Below are positions 49,010 to 60,400 of a DNA stretch of 64,000 nt, in pieces. The stretch's first letter is position 1. The number at the start of each line of letters is the position of its first letter. The position numbers were made by a program, and so were the translations under genes. Below the pieces are notes generated by a model. It did no database searches. It saw only the letters and a program-made list of their open reading frames with translations, and was not told the DNA's origin. This stretch comes from CAWJLS01 sp963843755 (GTDB lineage: Bacteria; Acidobacteriota; Thermoanaerobaculia; Multivoradales; DATKCC01): the NCBI GenBank assembly GCA_963843755.1, contig CAWJLS010000007.1:647303-711302 (forward strand), read 5' to 3'.

Positions 49010-52000
49010 ATGAAGCGAGCTCTGCTGGTCCTCTCCGTTGCCTGTGGCGTCTTCTTGAGCGCCGCGTCCGCCCTGGTCGCCCAGGACGTCGATCCGCCGG
49101 TGATCGCGATCACCGAGGGTGGCGTGCCGCTGGCCGACGGCGCCCTCTTCAACCGCTCGGCGACGCCCGAGATCCAGGTGACGGACGCGTCGCCGACGAC
49201 GGTCGACACGCTGCTCGACGGCACGGCGTTCGTCTCCGGCACCATGGTCTCCGGCGAAGGGAGCCACACGCTCTCGGTCACGGCGACCGACGACCAGAGC
49301 AACAGCGCGAGCGCGACGGTCACCTTCGAGATCGACACGGTGGCGCCGGTGTTCGTCTCGATCCTGCCGGTGTCGGGGACCTTGACCTCGGCGGCGGAGG
49401 TCACGCTGCAGGGGCAGGTGACCGGCGCGAGCGCGGTGACCGTCGACGGCCAGGCCGTCACCCTGGTCGGCGAGGACTTCACGGCGGGACCGTTCAGCCT
49501 GAGCGAGGGGGAGCGGACCTGGACGCTGGTGGCGAGCGACGCCGCGGGCAACAGCACCCAGACGACCCACCGGGTCGTGCGCGACTCGACGCCGCCGACG
49601 ATCTCGATCGACCAGCCGCTGGCGGGCACGGTGCGCAAGGCGAGCCCGGTCGACGTGGTCGGGACGGCCAGCGACCCGCACCTCCAGTCGGTGGCGGTCA
49701 ACGGGACGACGGCCGGACTGACCGGCTCGACCTTCCTGTCGGCGAACGTGCCGCTCGGGGAGGGGAGCACGCAGATCGTCGCCGAGGCGACCGATGCGGC
49801 GGGCAACGTCGCCCAGGCGACCCGCACGGTGGTCCTCGACACCCAGCCGCCGGCGCTCGCGATCACCGATCCGGCGGCGGGCACCGTGGTGCCGGACGGG
49901 ACGATCACGGTCAGCGGCACGGCGGCCGATCCCCATCTCGACCGGGTGGAGGTCGACGGGGTCGCGGCCCAGCTCACGGGCGAGGCCTGGACCGGCAGCG
50001 CGTCGCTCACCGAGGGTGGCAACACGATCGAGGTGCGGGCCTACGACCGGCTCGGCTGGAGCACCGCGGCGACGGTCAGCGTGGTGCGCGACAGTCAGGC
50101 GCCGGCGATCCAGATCGACGATCCGGCGGACGGCGCGTACCTCCAGGGCGACACGGTCGACGTCTCCGGCACGGTCGGCAACGAGGCCGGCCTGACGGTG
50201 ACGGTCAACGGGGTCGCCGCGACCGTCGACCAGACCCCGGACCCGGCCACGTTCTCGGCTACCGGTGTGCCGCTGGTCGAGGGTGAGAACCGCCTGATCG
50301 CGCGGGTCACGGACAGCGTCGGCAACCAGGGGGCCCACACGCTCCTGGTCTACCGCGACACCATCGCGCCGGCCTTCGTCGGCGTCGATCCCGGCGACGG
50401 CGCCCTGGCGATCCCTCCGGGGACGGTCTTCGAAGTCACCTTCTCTGAAGACCTCGGCACGCTCGGCGCCGGGGCGTGGAGCCTGGAGACGGCTGCCGGC
50501 CAGACGATCCCGGCCGCCGGGACGGTCTCCGGACCGGTTCTGTTCGTCGAGCCGCAGAGCGACCTGCCGTCGGCGACCGGTCTGCGCCTCGTCCTCACCG
50601 CCGGCATCGTCGACCGGGCCGGCAACGCCCTGGACACGCCGCCGACCCTGACCTTCACGACCCTGGACGTCGAGGCGCCGGCCGCCCCGGTGCTGAGCGC
50701 CCAGCCGCCGGCGTACCTGTGCGCGTCGTCGGTGGCGCTCGGCGGCACCAGCGAGCCGGACGCGGTCGTCCGGGTGTCGGGCGGCGCCAGCGAGGCGCAG
50801 ACCCGCGCGGCGGCCGACGGGTCGTTCGCCCTGTCGGTGGAGCTGGTGCCCGGGCGCCTCAACCACTTGGAGCTCACGGCGACCGACCAGGACGGCAACA
50901 GCTCGCCGCCGGTGGCGGTCGACGTGGTCCAGGACTGCACGGCGCCCACCGTCACCGGCGCGACGCTCGAGAACGGCACGATCGAGGTCGCGTTCAGCGA
51001 GGCCGTCTCCTCGGCGACCGTCACCCAGGCCGGCGCGGTCACCGTCTCCACCGGCTCGGCATCGCTGGCGGGAACGGTGACGGTCTCCCCGGATGGCCTG
51101 GGGGCGGTCTTCACGCCGGATCAGGCGTTCCCGGCGGAGCCGGTGCGCCTCGACGTCGCGCGCACGGTCGAGGACCTGGCCGGCAACCCGCTGGCGTTTC
51201 CGTACTCCGAGATCTTCGGCGGCTCGGTGACCACGAGCTTCGTCGCCGGACGGGTGCTCGACGCGGGGACCGGGCGGCCGCTGGCCGGTGCGACGGCGGT
51301 GATCGACTCGACCGACGGCGTCGTCCAGCCCGATCCCCAGCCGACGGCGACGACCGGCGGCGACGGCCAGTTCCGCATCCCGGTCGCGGCCGGCACCCAC
51401 GGGCTCATCGTGGCGCGGGCCGGGTACACGCCGGTCCTCCGGTTCGTCAGCTCGGCGACGGGGCAGGGCGGCGACGCGTTCGACCCGCGCCTGACGCCGG
51501 CCGTCCCGCCGCAGACGGTGGGCACCGCCGGCGGTTCCTTCGTCGGCGAGGTCGCCGGCTCTGAAGGCCTGACCCTGGACGTGCCGTCGGCGGCGCTCGC
51601 GACCGACGCCGCGGTGGCGGTGACGCCGCTCGAGGAGCAGGCCCTGCCGGCGCTGCTGCCCTATGGCTGGTCGCCCCGCGGGGCGGCTTGGGTCGACCTG
51701 GGCGGGGAGGCGCTGTCGTCGGCGGCGACCCTCGACCTGCCGGTCGACGCTCCGGACGGCACCCAGCTCGCCTTCGCCCGCCTCGATCTCTCGACCCTCC
51801 AGTGGCACGTCGAGGCGGTCGAGACGGTCGCCGGTGGAGCGATCTCCGGCCCGGTGACCGAGGAGACCGGCTACGTGGCGGTCGAGGCGGATTCGGGGTC
51901 GATGGCGCCGCCGGCGGCGGTGGCCGGCACCGTGCTCGGCAGCTCGTCGGCGCCGACGGGCACCGAGATCGCCGCGGCGGCGATCTCCTTCGACCCGACC

Positions 52001-53860
52001 GTCGTCCTGCCGAGCCAGCGCAGCGAGGCGACGGTCGACTACACCCTGGCGTCGGGGGTGACCGAGGTCCCGAGCGGCCTATCGCTGACCCTGTCGGTCC
52101 AGGAGGAGCTGACTCTCCTGGACGGGACCTCGCGCTCCGAGCCCGCCTACGAGGCGGACCTGGTGCTCTACCACGGCAGCGACGGCGCGCCCCGCTCCCG
52201 CTTCGGCCTGCGCCCGTCGGTCGTCGCCCAGAGCGTGCCCATCGAGGTCGGCGCGGAGAACGTCGTCGTCCGTCCGTACGCCGGCCAGACCGTCCAGGGC
52301 AACGTGCTCGGGCCGTCCGGCGGCACCGTCTCGACGCCCGAAGGGGACCGGGTCGATCTGCCGGCGGGCGCCGTCTCGGAGCCGACCGCGGTGCTGCTCG
52401 AACGGGTCGCGGAGGCGGACCTGCCCGTCGGCGTCCCGGACGGCACGGAGTACCTGGGTGCCCTCGCTCTCGATCTCAGCGGCCGGACGCTGGCCTCGGC
52501 GGCGTCGCTGACCCTCGAGCTCGGCGCGGCCCCGACGGCGGGGGAGGAGGGCCTGCTGCTCGAGGTGATCGATCCGGGATCCGGACGGGTCTTCCGGCCG
52601 GTCGCCCAGCTCGCCGCGACCGCCAGCGGCTGGACCACCGCGGCGATCGATCCGCTCGACCTGCCGTGGCCCGGGGTGCGCGACGAGGCGACCTACGTCT
52701 TCGCCCGGTTGACCCTCCCGGTCGGCTACCTGCGCGGCACGGTGTTCGACGTCGGCGGGGTGCCGCTGGCCGGCGCTGTGGTCTCCGCGACGACCTCGGC
52801 GAGCCTGAACGGCGTCGTGCCGTGGCTCCAGGTCTCGAGCGACGACGGCAGCTACGTGCTGCCCACCCCGGTCGACGTCCAGACGGTCCGCGCGGTCAAC
52901 CCGGCGACCGGCGACGTGGGAGTGGCGGCGCCGTCGATCGCCGCCGCCGACGACCGGGTCGATCAGGACCTCTTCCTCCAGATCACCGGCCCCGAGGTGG
53001 TCAGCGTCAACCCGGCCGACGGGGCCGTCGACGTGACGCCCGGGATCGAGCCGACGGTGACCTTCAGCGAGGCGGTCGATCCGGCCACGGCGGCGAGCGG
53101 CGTGCTGCTCTACGACGGCGCGGACCTGGTGCCGGCGACGGTCGAGGTCCAGGGGGCGCTGGTGCGGCTCCGCCCGCAGGCCACCCTGCGCCCAGGCGTC
53201 GCCCACGAGGTACGGGTCAACACCGAGATCAAAGACCTCCAGGGCAACCGCCTGGCGAACGCGGTGATCTCGACCTTCACCACCCTCGAGGTCGACATCC
53301 AGCGACCAGCTCGACCTGCTCCGGGTGCACCTGTTCGAGCCGGATGCCAACGGCATGGCACGGGTGCTCGGCGACGCGGGCGCGGTGCCCGCGGGCAGCC
53401 TGGTGTTCGTCGAGAACCTCTCCCGCCTGATCTCGACGCCGTCGGTGACGGCGGGGCAGGACGGCGGCTTCGACCTCCAGGTGGAGGCGACGCTCACCGA
53501 CCGCCTGCTCCTCCACGTGGTCGTCACCGGCCAGAACGAAGTGGTGATCGAGCTCACCCCGTTCCTTTCGGCCGACGGCCGCGGCGGCCACATCACCGAT
53601 CCGGCCGAGGCGGTGACCTTCACCACGGTCGACGGCATCACCGTGACGATCGAAGCGGACACCTTCGCCCAGCCGACCATCGTGCGGGTCGACCCGCAGC
53701 CGGTGGAGAGCTGGACGGCGCCCCATCCGTCCGACTTCAACGTTTCGACCGTCTTCGACCTCGACTTCGGCGGCGCCGAGGCGCTCAAGCCGGTCCGGAT
53801 CGCCATGCCGCTGCCCGCCGGTCTGACCGGCGACGAAGGGCCGTACCTGCTCTCGCGTGA
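49010..53860 (+). CDS. Giant RHS-type exported protein B, N-terminal part
   Basis: This is the first section of a second giant gene. A signal peptide (MKRALLVLSVACGVFLSAAS, cleavage after LVAQ) is followed by at least four glucodextranase-B/Ig-like domains (APAIQIDDPADGAYLQGDTV and relatives) and Big_5-type Ig domains with VTFSE motifs at about nt 50380-50680 and 53000-53290. Carboxypeptidase-regulatory-like domains lie at about 51245 and 52725. Two ZU5-like segments (GGTVSTPEGDRVDLPAGAVS near 52318) are also visible. Protein-like sequence stops at Gln 53300-53302; skipping C53303 continues it as RDQLDLLRVHLFEP-like sequence in the next frame. The start is 7 nt after the stop of protein A. 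It forms the stalk ahead of the RHS shell. Confidence 0.83.
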   Translation: MKRALLVLSVACGVFLSAASALVAQDVDPPVIAITEGGVPLADGALFNRSATPEIQVTDASPTTVDTLLDGTAFVSGTMVSGEGSHTLSVTATDDQSNSASATVTFEIDTVAPVFVSILPVSGTLTSAAEVTLQGQVTGASAVTVDGQAVTLVGEDFTAGPFSLSEGERTWTLVASDAAGNSTQTTHRVVRDSTPPTISIDQPLAGTVRKASPVDVVGTASDPHLQSVAVNGTTAGLTGSTFLSANVPLGEGSTQIVAEATDAAGNVAQATRTVVLDTQPPALAITDPAAGTVVPDGTITVSGTAADPHLDRVEVDGVAAQLTGEAWTGSASLTEGGNTIEVRAYDRLGWSTAATVSVVRDSQAPAIQIDDPADGAYLQGDTVDVSGTVGNEAGLTVTVNGVAATVDQTPDPATFSATGVPLVEGENRLIARVTDSVGNQGAHTLLVYRDTIAPAFVGVDPGDGALAIPPGTVFEVTFSEDLGTLGAGAWSLETAAGQTIPAAGTVSGPVLFVEPQSDLPSATGLRLVLTAGIVDRAGNALDTPPTLTFTTLDVEAPAAPVLSAQPPAYLCASSVALGGTSEPDAVVRVSGGASEAQTRAAADGSFALSVELVPGRLNHLELTATDQDGNSSPPVAVDVVQDCTAPTVTGATLENGTIEVAFSEAVSSATVTQAGAVTVSTGSASLAGTVTVSPDGLGAVFTPDQAFPAEPVRLDVARTVEDLAGNPLAFPYSEIFGGSVTTSFVAGRVLDAGTGRPLAGATAVIDSTDGVVQPDPQPTATTGGDGQFRIPVAAGTHGLIVARAGYTPVLRFVSSATGQGGDAFDPRLTPAVPPQTVGTAGGSFVGEVAGSEGLTLDVPSAALATDAAVAVTPLEEQALPALLPYGWSPRGAAWVDLGGEALSSAATLDLPVDAPDGTQLAFARLDLSTLQWHVEAVETVAGGAISGPVTEETGYVAVEADSGSMAPPAAVAGTVLGSSSAPTGTEIAAAAISFDPTVVLPSQRSEATVDYTLASGVTEVPSGLSLTLSVQEELTLLDGTSRSEPAYEADLVLYHGSDGAPRSRFGLRPSVVAQSVPIEVGAENVVVRPYAGQTVQGNVLGPSGGTVSTPEGDRVDLPAGAVSEPTAVLLERVAEADLPVGVPDGTEYLGALALDLSGRTLASAASLTLELGAAPTAGEEGLLLEVIDPGSGRVFRPVAQLAATASGWTTAAIDPLDLPWPGVRDEATYVFARLTLPVGYLRGTVFDVGGVPLAGAVVSATTSASLNGVVPWLQVSSDDGSYVLPTPVDVQTVRAVNPATGDVGVAAPSIAAADDRVDQDLFLQITGPEVVSVNPADGAVDVTPGIEPTVTFSEAVDPATAASGVLLYDGADLVPATVEVQGALVRLRPQATLRPGVAHEVRVNTEIKDLQGNRLANAVISTFTTLEVDIQRPARPAPGAPVRAGCQRHGTGARRRGRGARGQPGVRREPLPPDLDAVGDGGAGRRLRPPGGGDAHRPPAPPRGRHRPERSGDRAHPVPFGRRPRRPHHRSGRGGDLHHGRRHHRDDRSGHLRPADHRAGRPAAGGELDGAPSVRLQRFDRLRPRLRRRRGAQAGPDRHAAARRSDRRRRAVPALA

Positions 53861-54560
53861 GGAGACGATCCTCGGCGAGGACCGGTGGATGATGTACGAC
53901 CTGATGCGGTTCGACGGCACCGGGCTGACGACCGAGCCGGACCCGGACAACCAGACGCCCGCGGCGAGCGCGGCTGGCGCAGCGACCAAGCCGGCCGATT
54001 CCACCACCAGCCCCGTCAAGTCCGCGTCCAGGGTCGCGTCGCTGTCCGATCGCTCCGTCGCCTCGCTCGGCCCGCGTGCCTCACTGCCACCGGCGGGATG
54101 GAAGGCGTACGTGCCGGGGGCGGTCTACCCGGGCCGTTACAGCGTGGTCAACAGCACCGGGTCGCTCGGCTTCGTCGCCATTCCGCTGCTCGAGGTCAAG
54201 ACCTACGCGTACTACGACCACCTCCAGATCGAGGGGCTCGTCGCGCAGGTCAACGCGGTGATCGACCGTTTCCTCGCCTTCGACGCGATCCTCCTGCCGA
54301 CGCGGGTCGGGGAGTCGTTCACCATCGCGGGCCGGGATCTGACCACCGGCTACAAGTTCTACGAGGCCAGCTACGACCCGCCGGCGGAGGGGGAGATCGT
54401 CTTCCTACCGGCCGGGGATCAGGACAATGGACAGCCGCCGGTTCCGTCGAGCGGCTCTCCCCTCCGGTTCTTCACCTTCACGGCGGCGCGCTCCGAAACG
54501 ATCGAGCTGGCGGACGGAATCGAAGCTGTGATCGATGCGCCAGGGGGAGCGGTCTCGTGA
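53304..54560 (+). CDS. RHS-type protein B, second section
   Basis: This in-frame continuation of protein B reads DQLDLLRVHLFEPDANG from 53304. It holds a ZU5-like stretch (VTFTTVDGITVTIEADTF), then strand-rich sequence to PRFFTFTAARSETIELADGI-like sequence near 54480. It ends at TGA 54558-54560. There is no signal peptide or ribosome-binding site at its beginning, so it is not a separate gene. The following frame fits on directly as DAPGGAVS-VTLQGSLG, consistent with loss of one G at about 54557. Confidence 0.7.
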   Translation, partial: DQLDLLRVHLFEPDANGMARVLGDAGAVPAGSLVFVENLSRLISTPSVTAGQDGGFDLQVEATLTDRLLLHVVVTGQNEVVIELTPFLSADGRGGHITDPAEAVTFTTVDGITVTIEADTFAQPTIVRVDPQPVESWTAPHPSDFNVSTVFDLDFGGAEALKPVRIAMPLPAGLTGDEGPYLLSREETILGEDRWMMYDLMRFDGTGLTTEPDPDNQTPAASAAGAATKPADSTTSPVKSASRVASLSDRSVASLGPRASLPPAGWKAYVPGAVYPGRYSVVNSTGSLGFVAIPLLEVKTYAYYDHLQIEGLVAQVNAVIDRFLAFDAILLPTRVGESFTIAGRDLTTGYKFYEASYDPPAEGEIVFLPAGDQDNGQPPVPSSGSPLRFFTFTAARSETIELADGIEAVIDAPGGAVS

Positions 54561-57499
54561 CGCTTCAAGGCTCCCTTGGAGAGGCGGGCGCGGGTCTCCA
54601 CCTGCATCTGATCGGCCTCGACGACGACTCGGATCTCGACATCACGACGAATCCCCCGAGCGGAGGGGGACCACCTGGCGATTTCTCGGACTCCACCCTG
54701 GTCAGTCTCGGGAACAGGTACTTGGTAGCGGTCGGCCATGTGGTGGCGAGTGACCAAGCCCTACGGGTCACCTTCTCCGAGGGCCTTCCGTCGAAACCGA
54801 AGGGAATCCAGGTGCTCGACGCCGCCGGCAAGGACGTGCAGGCGGACGTGGAGCCGGACGGCGACCAGGCGACGGTTCGTATCTCCTTGCCGGCGGGCTG
54901 GCACGGCGGTGAGAGCTACACGCTGCACCTCGGGCCCGAGCTGTCAGACAGCGCAGGCAACTCGTGGGATCGCACGCTCGACCTCGAGTTCAAGGTCGAA
55001 GGCACCGGGACTCTGGACACCTACGAACCGCTGGACAACGTCCGCGACGTGGCACGCCTCGGGGGGTTGCTCTTCGTCGCGGCGGACACGAAGGGCCTGG
55101 CGGTGATCGACGGGTCCGATCCTCGGAACCTGGAGAGCTATGTCCAGGGCGGCGGCAACGCGATCTACTTCCCTCTGCCCTCGAACGACCCCGTCTACGG
55201 CGTGACGGTCGACCCCCATGGCCGGGTCTTCGTCGTCGGCGGTGGCAAGAACACGCCGGGCTGGCTCGAGATCTTCGATCCGCTCGATCTCGACCTCGCG
55301 GCGATCGCCGCCTCGCCGGAGGACGCGACGCTCCGGGCTGCCGCGTTCAACGGCAAGAGCGTCGTCTCCGACTCGACCTCGGGCGAGCTGTCGGGGCAGG
55401 GCAACACCCTCCCGGCCGGTACGCCGCGGCGGGTGAAAGTGTTGTCCGACGACCAGGTCGACCGCTGGCGGATCGGCATCGAGGCGGCTCCGGACGGGAT
55501 CGTCGTGCTGCCCGCGGAACCGCCGGCCCAGGGCGGGCCGTACCAGGTCACGGTCAGCGGTACCGGGTCGGACGAAAACCGGCCTGTGACCCTGCGCGAC
55601 CTCGACCGGGGCCGGTGGGCGCGGGACGACACCGACTCGGCCAAGGGCTTTACCGTGACCCTGACGGTCGAGGCCGGAGACACGCTCGAGCTGCTCCGCA
55701 ACCGGAGCGCCGTCGCCTATGTGGCTACGCTCGGCGTCGGCATCGAGGCGGTCCGGGTCGACACCTTCTACAACGAGCCGGCAGGCTCACCGACGTACGG
55801 CACCGACCTCCTCGGCTACTACACCGGCTTCGAGGACCCGTCGCTGTCGCTCTGTGACACCGGCGGTGACATCAGCGGTGCGACCCTCGACGTCGGTCTG
55901 CTCACGAAGGATGGGCCGCCCCACCCGCTGACGGTCGTAGGCCTCGTCGGTCTCCGGGGCCTGGTCTTCCTCGACAGCCCCCTCGACGACGTCGGCGACC
56001 TCAGCCGGTTCGGCGACCTCTGTCTGAACATCGACGGTTCCCGTGCGATCCAGGGGCTCGAGGTCCTTCAGAACTACGCCTTCGACCTGGACGGCGACGG
56101 GGTGGCGGAGCCGAGTGAGGCGCGCGACTACCTGCTCGTCGCCCACCGGGCTCGCGGCCTCCTGATCCTCGACGCGACCGACCGCGACCACATTTTCCTG
56201 GTCAGCCGGATCGACCTGCCCGGCGGCGCCGCGCACCTGGGGCTCGACCGTGAAGGGCGTCGTGTCTACGTGGCGGGCGCGGGCGCCGGTGTCTACGTGG
56301 TGAGCCTCGACGGGGTCCTGACGACGGACAAGATCGACCAGAACCTCGACGGCCTGGACGATCGGATTCTCGAGACGGTGCCCCTGGACGGGGGCAGCCT
56401 GTCACCCATCCTGCTGCTTCCCGACCTTGGGCTGGTCTACTCCGGCGGTCTCGATCGCGGCCTGACCGGTCTCTCGGTCTCCGGGCCGAAGATCGTCGCC
56501 ATCGCCGAGAACGGCGACGATCCGGGCACTGGTGAGCCCGCCACGAGCCAGTGGCGGCAGATCACCCGCCTGGCCCCGTTCGGTGTGCCGACGGCGCCCG
56601 AGTCCAGTGCGGAAGGCGCCGAGGACTTGCCCGGGGCGTTCCGTCTCCTGGCCTACCTGCCCGGCGTCGCCGGCTCCGAAGTCAAGCTGGACCTGGTCAG
56701 CGTCGGCCCCGGCGGGGACGAGATCGCGGGCGCGGGCGACCCGGCCACGATCGCCGACCTGCCACCGACCTCGCTCACGGGAGCGGACGGCGTGGTCCTC
56801 CACCGCCTGTCCGACAATCCCCTGGACGAGGGCTACCAGACCTACCTCTCCGAAGAGATCGCGGCGGTCGCCGACCTCCGCGCCGCCTCCGCCTTCACCC
56901 GCACGACCAAGGAGGACGACCTCTGCGGTGACCGTTGCACCGTACCGGACGGCGCCCGGGAGATCCTCTCCGGCGACCGCATCGCCGTGCGCATCGGCGA
57001 GTCGCTCGAGAGCGTGCTCGAGCCGACCTACGGAGCCGTGCGGCTCGCCGCGGCGGAGCTCGACCTCCCGAGCGTCCGCTGGGAGATGAGCCCGTCCGTT
57101 CGCCAGGAGCCGACCCTCAACCCGTCCCTCGGTTCCGGCGACGTGGCCCCGGGAACCCTCCTCCATTCGGGCGAGATGACCCACGGGGCGACCGACCTGT
57201 CGGTCAAATCGCGCGGCTTCGACTTCGCCTTCACCCGCACCTACCGCAACCAGACCGTCGGCGCCGGCCCCCTCGGCCCGGGCTGGGACTTCGGCTACCA
57301 CCAGCGCCTGCGCGAGCTGCCGAACGGGAACGTCGAGTACTACGACGGGCGCGGGCGGCGGGAGATCTTCGAGGTCGACGACTCCGACGAACGCCGCCGA
57401 GGGCACCTACAAACCGCCGGCGGGACGCTTCGTCGTGCTGACCAAGACGGCCGCCGGCTGGGTATGGATCGCGAGTCACAAGGACCAGATGCGCTTTGA
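54557..57499 (+). CDS. RHS-type protein B, third section (propeller and DUF6531-like entry)
   Basis: The third section could start at GTG 54557 (GTGA overlap), but lacks a signal peptide and reads more naturally as a continuation. It has an Ig-like domain (GIQVLDAAGKDVQADVEPDG), LVIVD/propeller-like motifs (GGLLFVAADTKGLAVIDGSD at about 55060; YLLVAHRARGLLILDATDRD at about 56130), and then the DUF6531-type entry to the RHS shell (DLSVKSRGFDFAFTRTYRNQ at about 57195). Protein-like sequence ends near 57393 (FEVDDSDE), after which the frame changes. The last 35 codons to 57499 are shadow. Confidence 0.72.
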   Translation: MTLQGSLGEAGAGLHLHLIGLDDDSDLDITTNPPSGGGPPGDFSDSTLVSLGNRYLVAVGHVVASDQALRVTFSEGLPSKPKGIQVLDAAGKDVQADVEPDGDQATVRISLPAGWHGGESYTLHLGPELSDSAGNSWDRTLDLEFKVEGTGTLDTYEPLDNVRDVARLGGLLFVAADTKGLAVIDGSDPRNLESYVQGGGNAIYFPLPSNDPVYGVTVDPHGRVFVVGGGKNTPGWLEIFDPLDLDLAAIAASPEDATLRAAAFNGKSVVSDSTSGELSGQGNTLPAGTPRRVKVLSDDQVDRWRIGIEAAPDGIVVLPAEPPAQGGPYQVTVSGTGSDENRPVTLRDLDRGRWARDDTDSAKGFTVTLTVEAGDTLELLRNRSAVAYVATLGVGIEAVRVDTFYNEPAGSPTYGTDLLGYYTGFEDPSLSLCDTGGDISGATLDVGLLTKDGPPHPLTVVGLVGLRGLVFLDSPLDDVGDLSRFGDLCLNIDGSRAIQGLEVLQNYAFDLDGDGVAEPSEARDYLLVAHRARGLLILDATDRDHIFLVSRIDLPGGAAHLGLDREGRRVYVAGAGAGVYVVSLDGVLTTDKIDQNLDGLDDRILETVPLDGGSLSPILLLPDLGLVYSGGLDRGLTGLSVSGPKIVAIAENGDDPGTGEPATSQWRQITRLAPFGVPTAPESSAEGAEDLPGAFRLLAYLPGVAGSEVKLDLVSVGPGGDEIAGAGDPATIADLPPTSLTGADGVVLHRLSDNPLDEGYQTYLSEEIAAVADLRAASAFTRTTKEDDLCGDRCTVPDGAREILSGDRIAVRIGESLESVLEPTYGAVRLAAAELDLPSVRWEMSPSVRQEPTLNPSLGSGDVAPGTLLHSGEMTHGATDLSVKSRGFDFAFTRTYRNQTVGAGPLGPGWDFGYHQRLRELPNGNVEYYDGRGRREIFEVDDSDERRRGHLQTAGGTLRRADQDGRRLGMDRESQGPDAL

Positions 57500-60400
57500 C
57501 CGGTCCGGAAGGCTCGTGGCGATCGCCGATGCCGTCCGGGACTCCGACGGCACCGGCGGACCAAGCCGACCGGCAACGAGATGCGCTTCCCCTACGACCC
57601 GGCCGGGCGGCTGGTGCGGGATCAACGACACTCTCGACCGCGACTACCGCCTCGAGTACGACGCGGACGGGCGGCTGACGAAGCTGACCGACTTCGACGG
57701 CCGCGAGGTCACCTACGAGTACGACACCGCCGGCCGGCTCGCGAGTGTCACCTCCCCGGAGGTCACAAGGGGGAGTCGACCTTCCCGGACGGTCTGACCA
57801 CGACCTACACCTACGAGACCGCTCCGGCGACCTCGCTGGCCAGCTCACCCATCGCGACAACCTGACCTCGATCACCGACGCCCGCGGCATCGACTGGCTC
57901 GACCTACCTACACCGACGCCTACGGGGACGGCCGGGCGGACGAGGTGACCGGAGACCTGGGGCGGCGATCCGCTCTCGATCGCTTACGACTTCACCGCCC
58001 GCACCGCGACCGTCACCGACCGGCGGGGCACACTGGAGCTACCAGCACGATGCCGACGGCCACCCGACCCAGCTGACCGACCCGGCGAGCGCAGTCGACG
58101 ACCATGGCCTACGACGCCGAGGGCCTGGTGACGAGCGTCACCGAGCCGCTCGGCCGGGTGACGACCACCACCTACCAGACGGCCGGCGGCCGGCGCAGCC
58201 GGGGCAACGTGACGGAGATGACCGTCACCGCGGACACCCGCGGCCCCAACGGCTCGGCCGGGAGGCTGACGACGTGATCAGCTACGACCCCCGCACCAAC
58301 CTCCCCGCGACCGTCACCGATCCCCGCGGCGCCGTGACCACCTACACCCGGAACGCCGCCGGCCTGCCCAAGACGATCGCCCGGCCCGAGGGCGCGACGA
58401 CGGCGATGGAGTACAACGACTTCGGCCAGGTCACGAAGGTCACGAACCCGAACGGCCACGTGACCAGCTACGCCTACTTCGGGAGCGGTGAGGGCGAGGG
58501 GTACCTGCAGCCGGGAGATCGTCGACCCGGGCGGCCTCGGCCTGACGACCCGCTACGAGGTCGACCCCCGCGGCAACGTCACCGCCCTCACCGACCCGCG
58601 CGGCACGCGGCCACGACGCACCACAACGAGCTCGACTGGACGGTGGAGGAGACGGCGGCCGCCGGCGCACTCGACTACACCACCACGTACAGCTTCGACA
58701 AGGCCGGCCAGGTGACGCAGGTGCGGGAGCCGTACGGCCTGGGGGCGGAGACGTTCGCGACCCACATCACCTACGGCTCGGTCGGCGAGGTGCTGTCGGT
58801 CGCGCGCGAGACCGGCCGCGCGGCGAGCGCCACCACGACCTACAGCTACGACGCGAACCGCAACCCGACGCGGGTCGACCGATCGCGAACGGCCACAAGA
58901 CGAAGCTCGCCTACGACGCGCGCAACCTCCTCGCGAGACGGACGATGGGGAAGGACACGGCCGAGGAGGTCACCGAGAGCTTCACCTACGATGCCGAGGG
59001 CCGGCGACGGAGCCACGACCGACGGCCGGGCGAACGAGTGGACCCGCGAGCACGACGGCTATGGCCGGCGTGGCCGCCACGGTGGATCCCCTCGGCAACC
59101 GCGCAGGACCGCCTACGACGACGGCGGCAACGCCACCGAGACCCGGAGCCTCGGCGCCGGAGGCTCGCTCTCGCGAAGAGCGGCGCCACGTACGACCTCC
59201 TGGGACGCGCCATACGACGCGACTATCTCTGGTCCGACCGACCCGGGCGGCCGCCGAGCTGACGACGATCGGCTACGACCCGGCCGGCAAGCCTGGTCTC
59301 GACCCCGACGCCCTCGGCCGCCTCTCGGTCTTCGCCTACGACAGCGCCGAGCGTCGGGTCGCGCAGGATCCGATGGGCAACGAGGTCGAGCTACCAGCTC
59401 AACGCCACCGGGCAGCCGGAGACGGTCACCCTGGCCGAGGTGATGCCGGGGCGGCGGCGCAACGACGACCACCACGCACGAGTACGACGCCCTGGGCCGG
59501 GAGATCGCGCGTGCCGATCCGCTGGGCAACACCACCCGACCGGGTCCTCGACGCGCAGGGCCACGCCCGGCTCGTGATCGATCCCGAGGGCCACCAGACC
59601 GAACGGGTCTACGACAGCCTCGGCCGCATGCTCACGGAGACCCTGCCCGAGGGCATCCGCACCGAGATCGGCTACGACCCCAAGGGCAACCGCACGAGCT
59701 ACCGCGACGCTCTCGGCAACACCACCACCTGGGCCTACGACGCGCTCGACCGGGTGACGGCCGTCACCTACCCGGACGCCACCACCGAGACCACGCTTAC
59801 GACGGCGCCGGAAACACGACCCAGATCACCCAGCCCTCCGGCACCGTGGTGGCCCAGAGCCTCGACGCCGCCAACCGCCTGACGGCCCGGACCATCACCC
59901 CCGCCGCCGGCTTCGAGGGCCCGACCTCGGAGACCTTCGCCTACGACGGCCTGGACCGCCTGACCCAGGCGGTCTCCGGCACCGGCCCGGGCGGTGACCA
60001 GCACCCGGACGTACGACTCGCTCTCCCGGATGACCTCCGAGGCCACCGCAGGCAGGGCCGTCTCCTACGCCCTCGACGCCGCCGGTAACGTCACCGCCCT
60101 GACCTACCCCTCGGGCCTCACGGTCGGCCGCACGATCGACGCTCTCGACCGCCTCGCAGCCATCCCCGGCGTCGCCAGCTACGGCTACCGCGGCCCGGAC
60201 CTGGTGGCTAAGAAGACCGTCGGTGCGCTCTCGGGCGCGGTGGGTTACGACGGCGCCCGCCGGCCACTCGAGCGCGGCCTCGGCCGCCGGGGGCGGCGGT
60301 CGTCACGAGAGCATGGCTGGTCGCCCCGGAGCCTACTGACCGGGCAGAGCCGCCGGTCCCTGAACGACACGGCCTTCCGGATGGGCCACGACAAGGCCGG

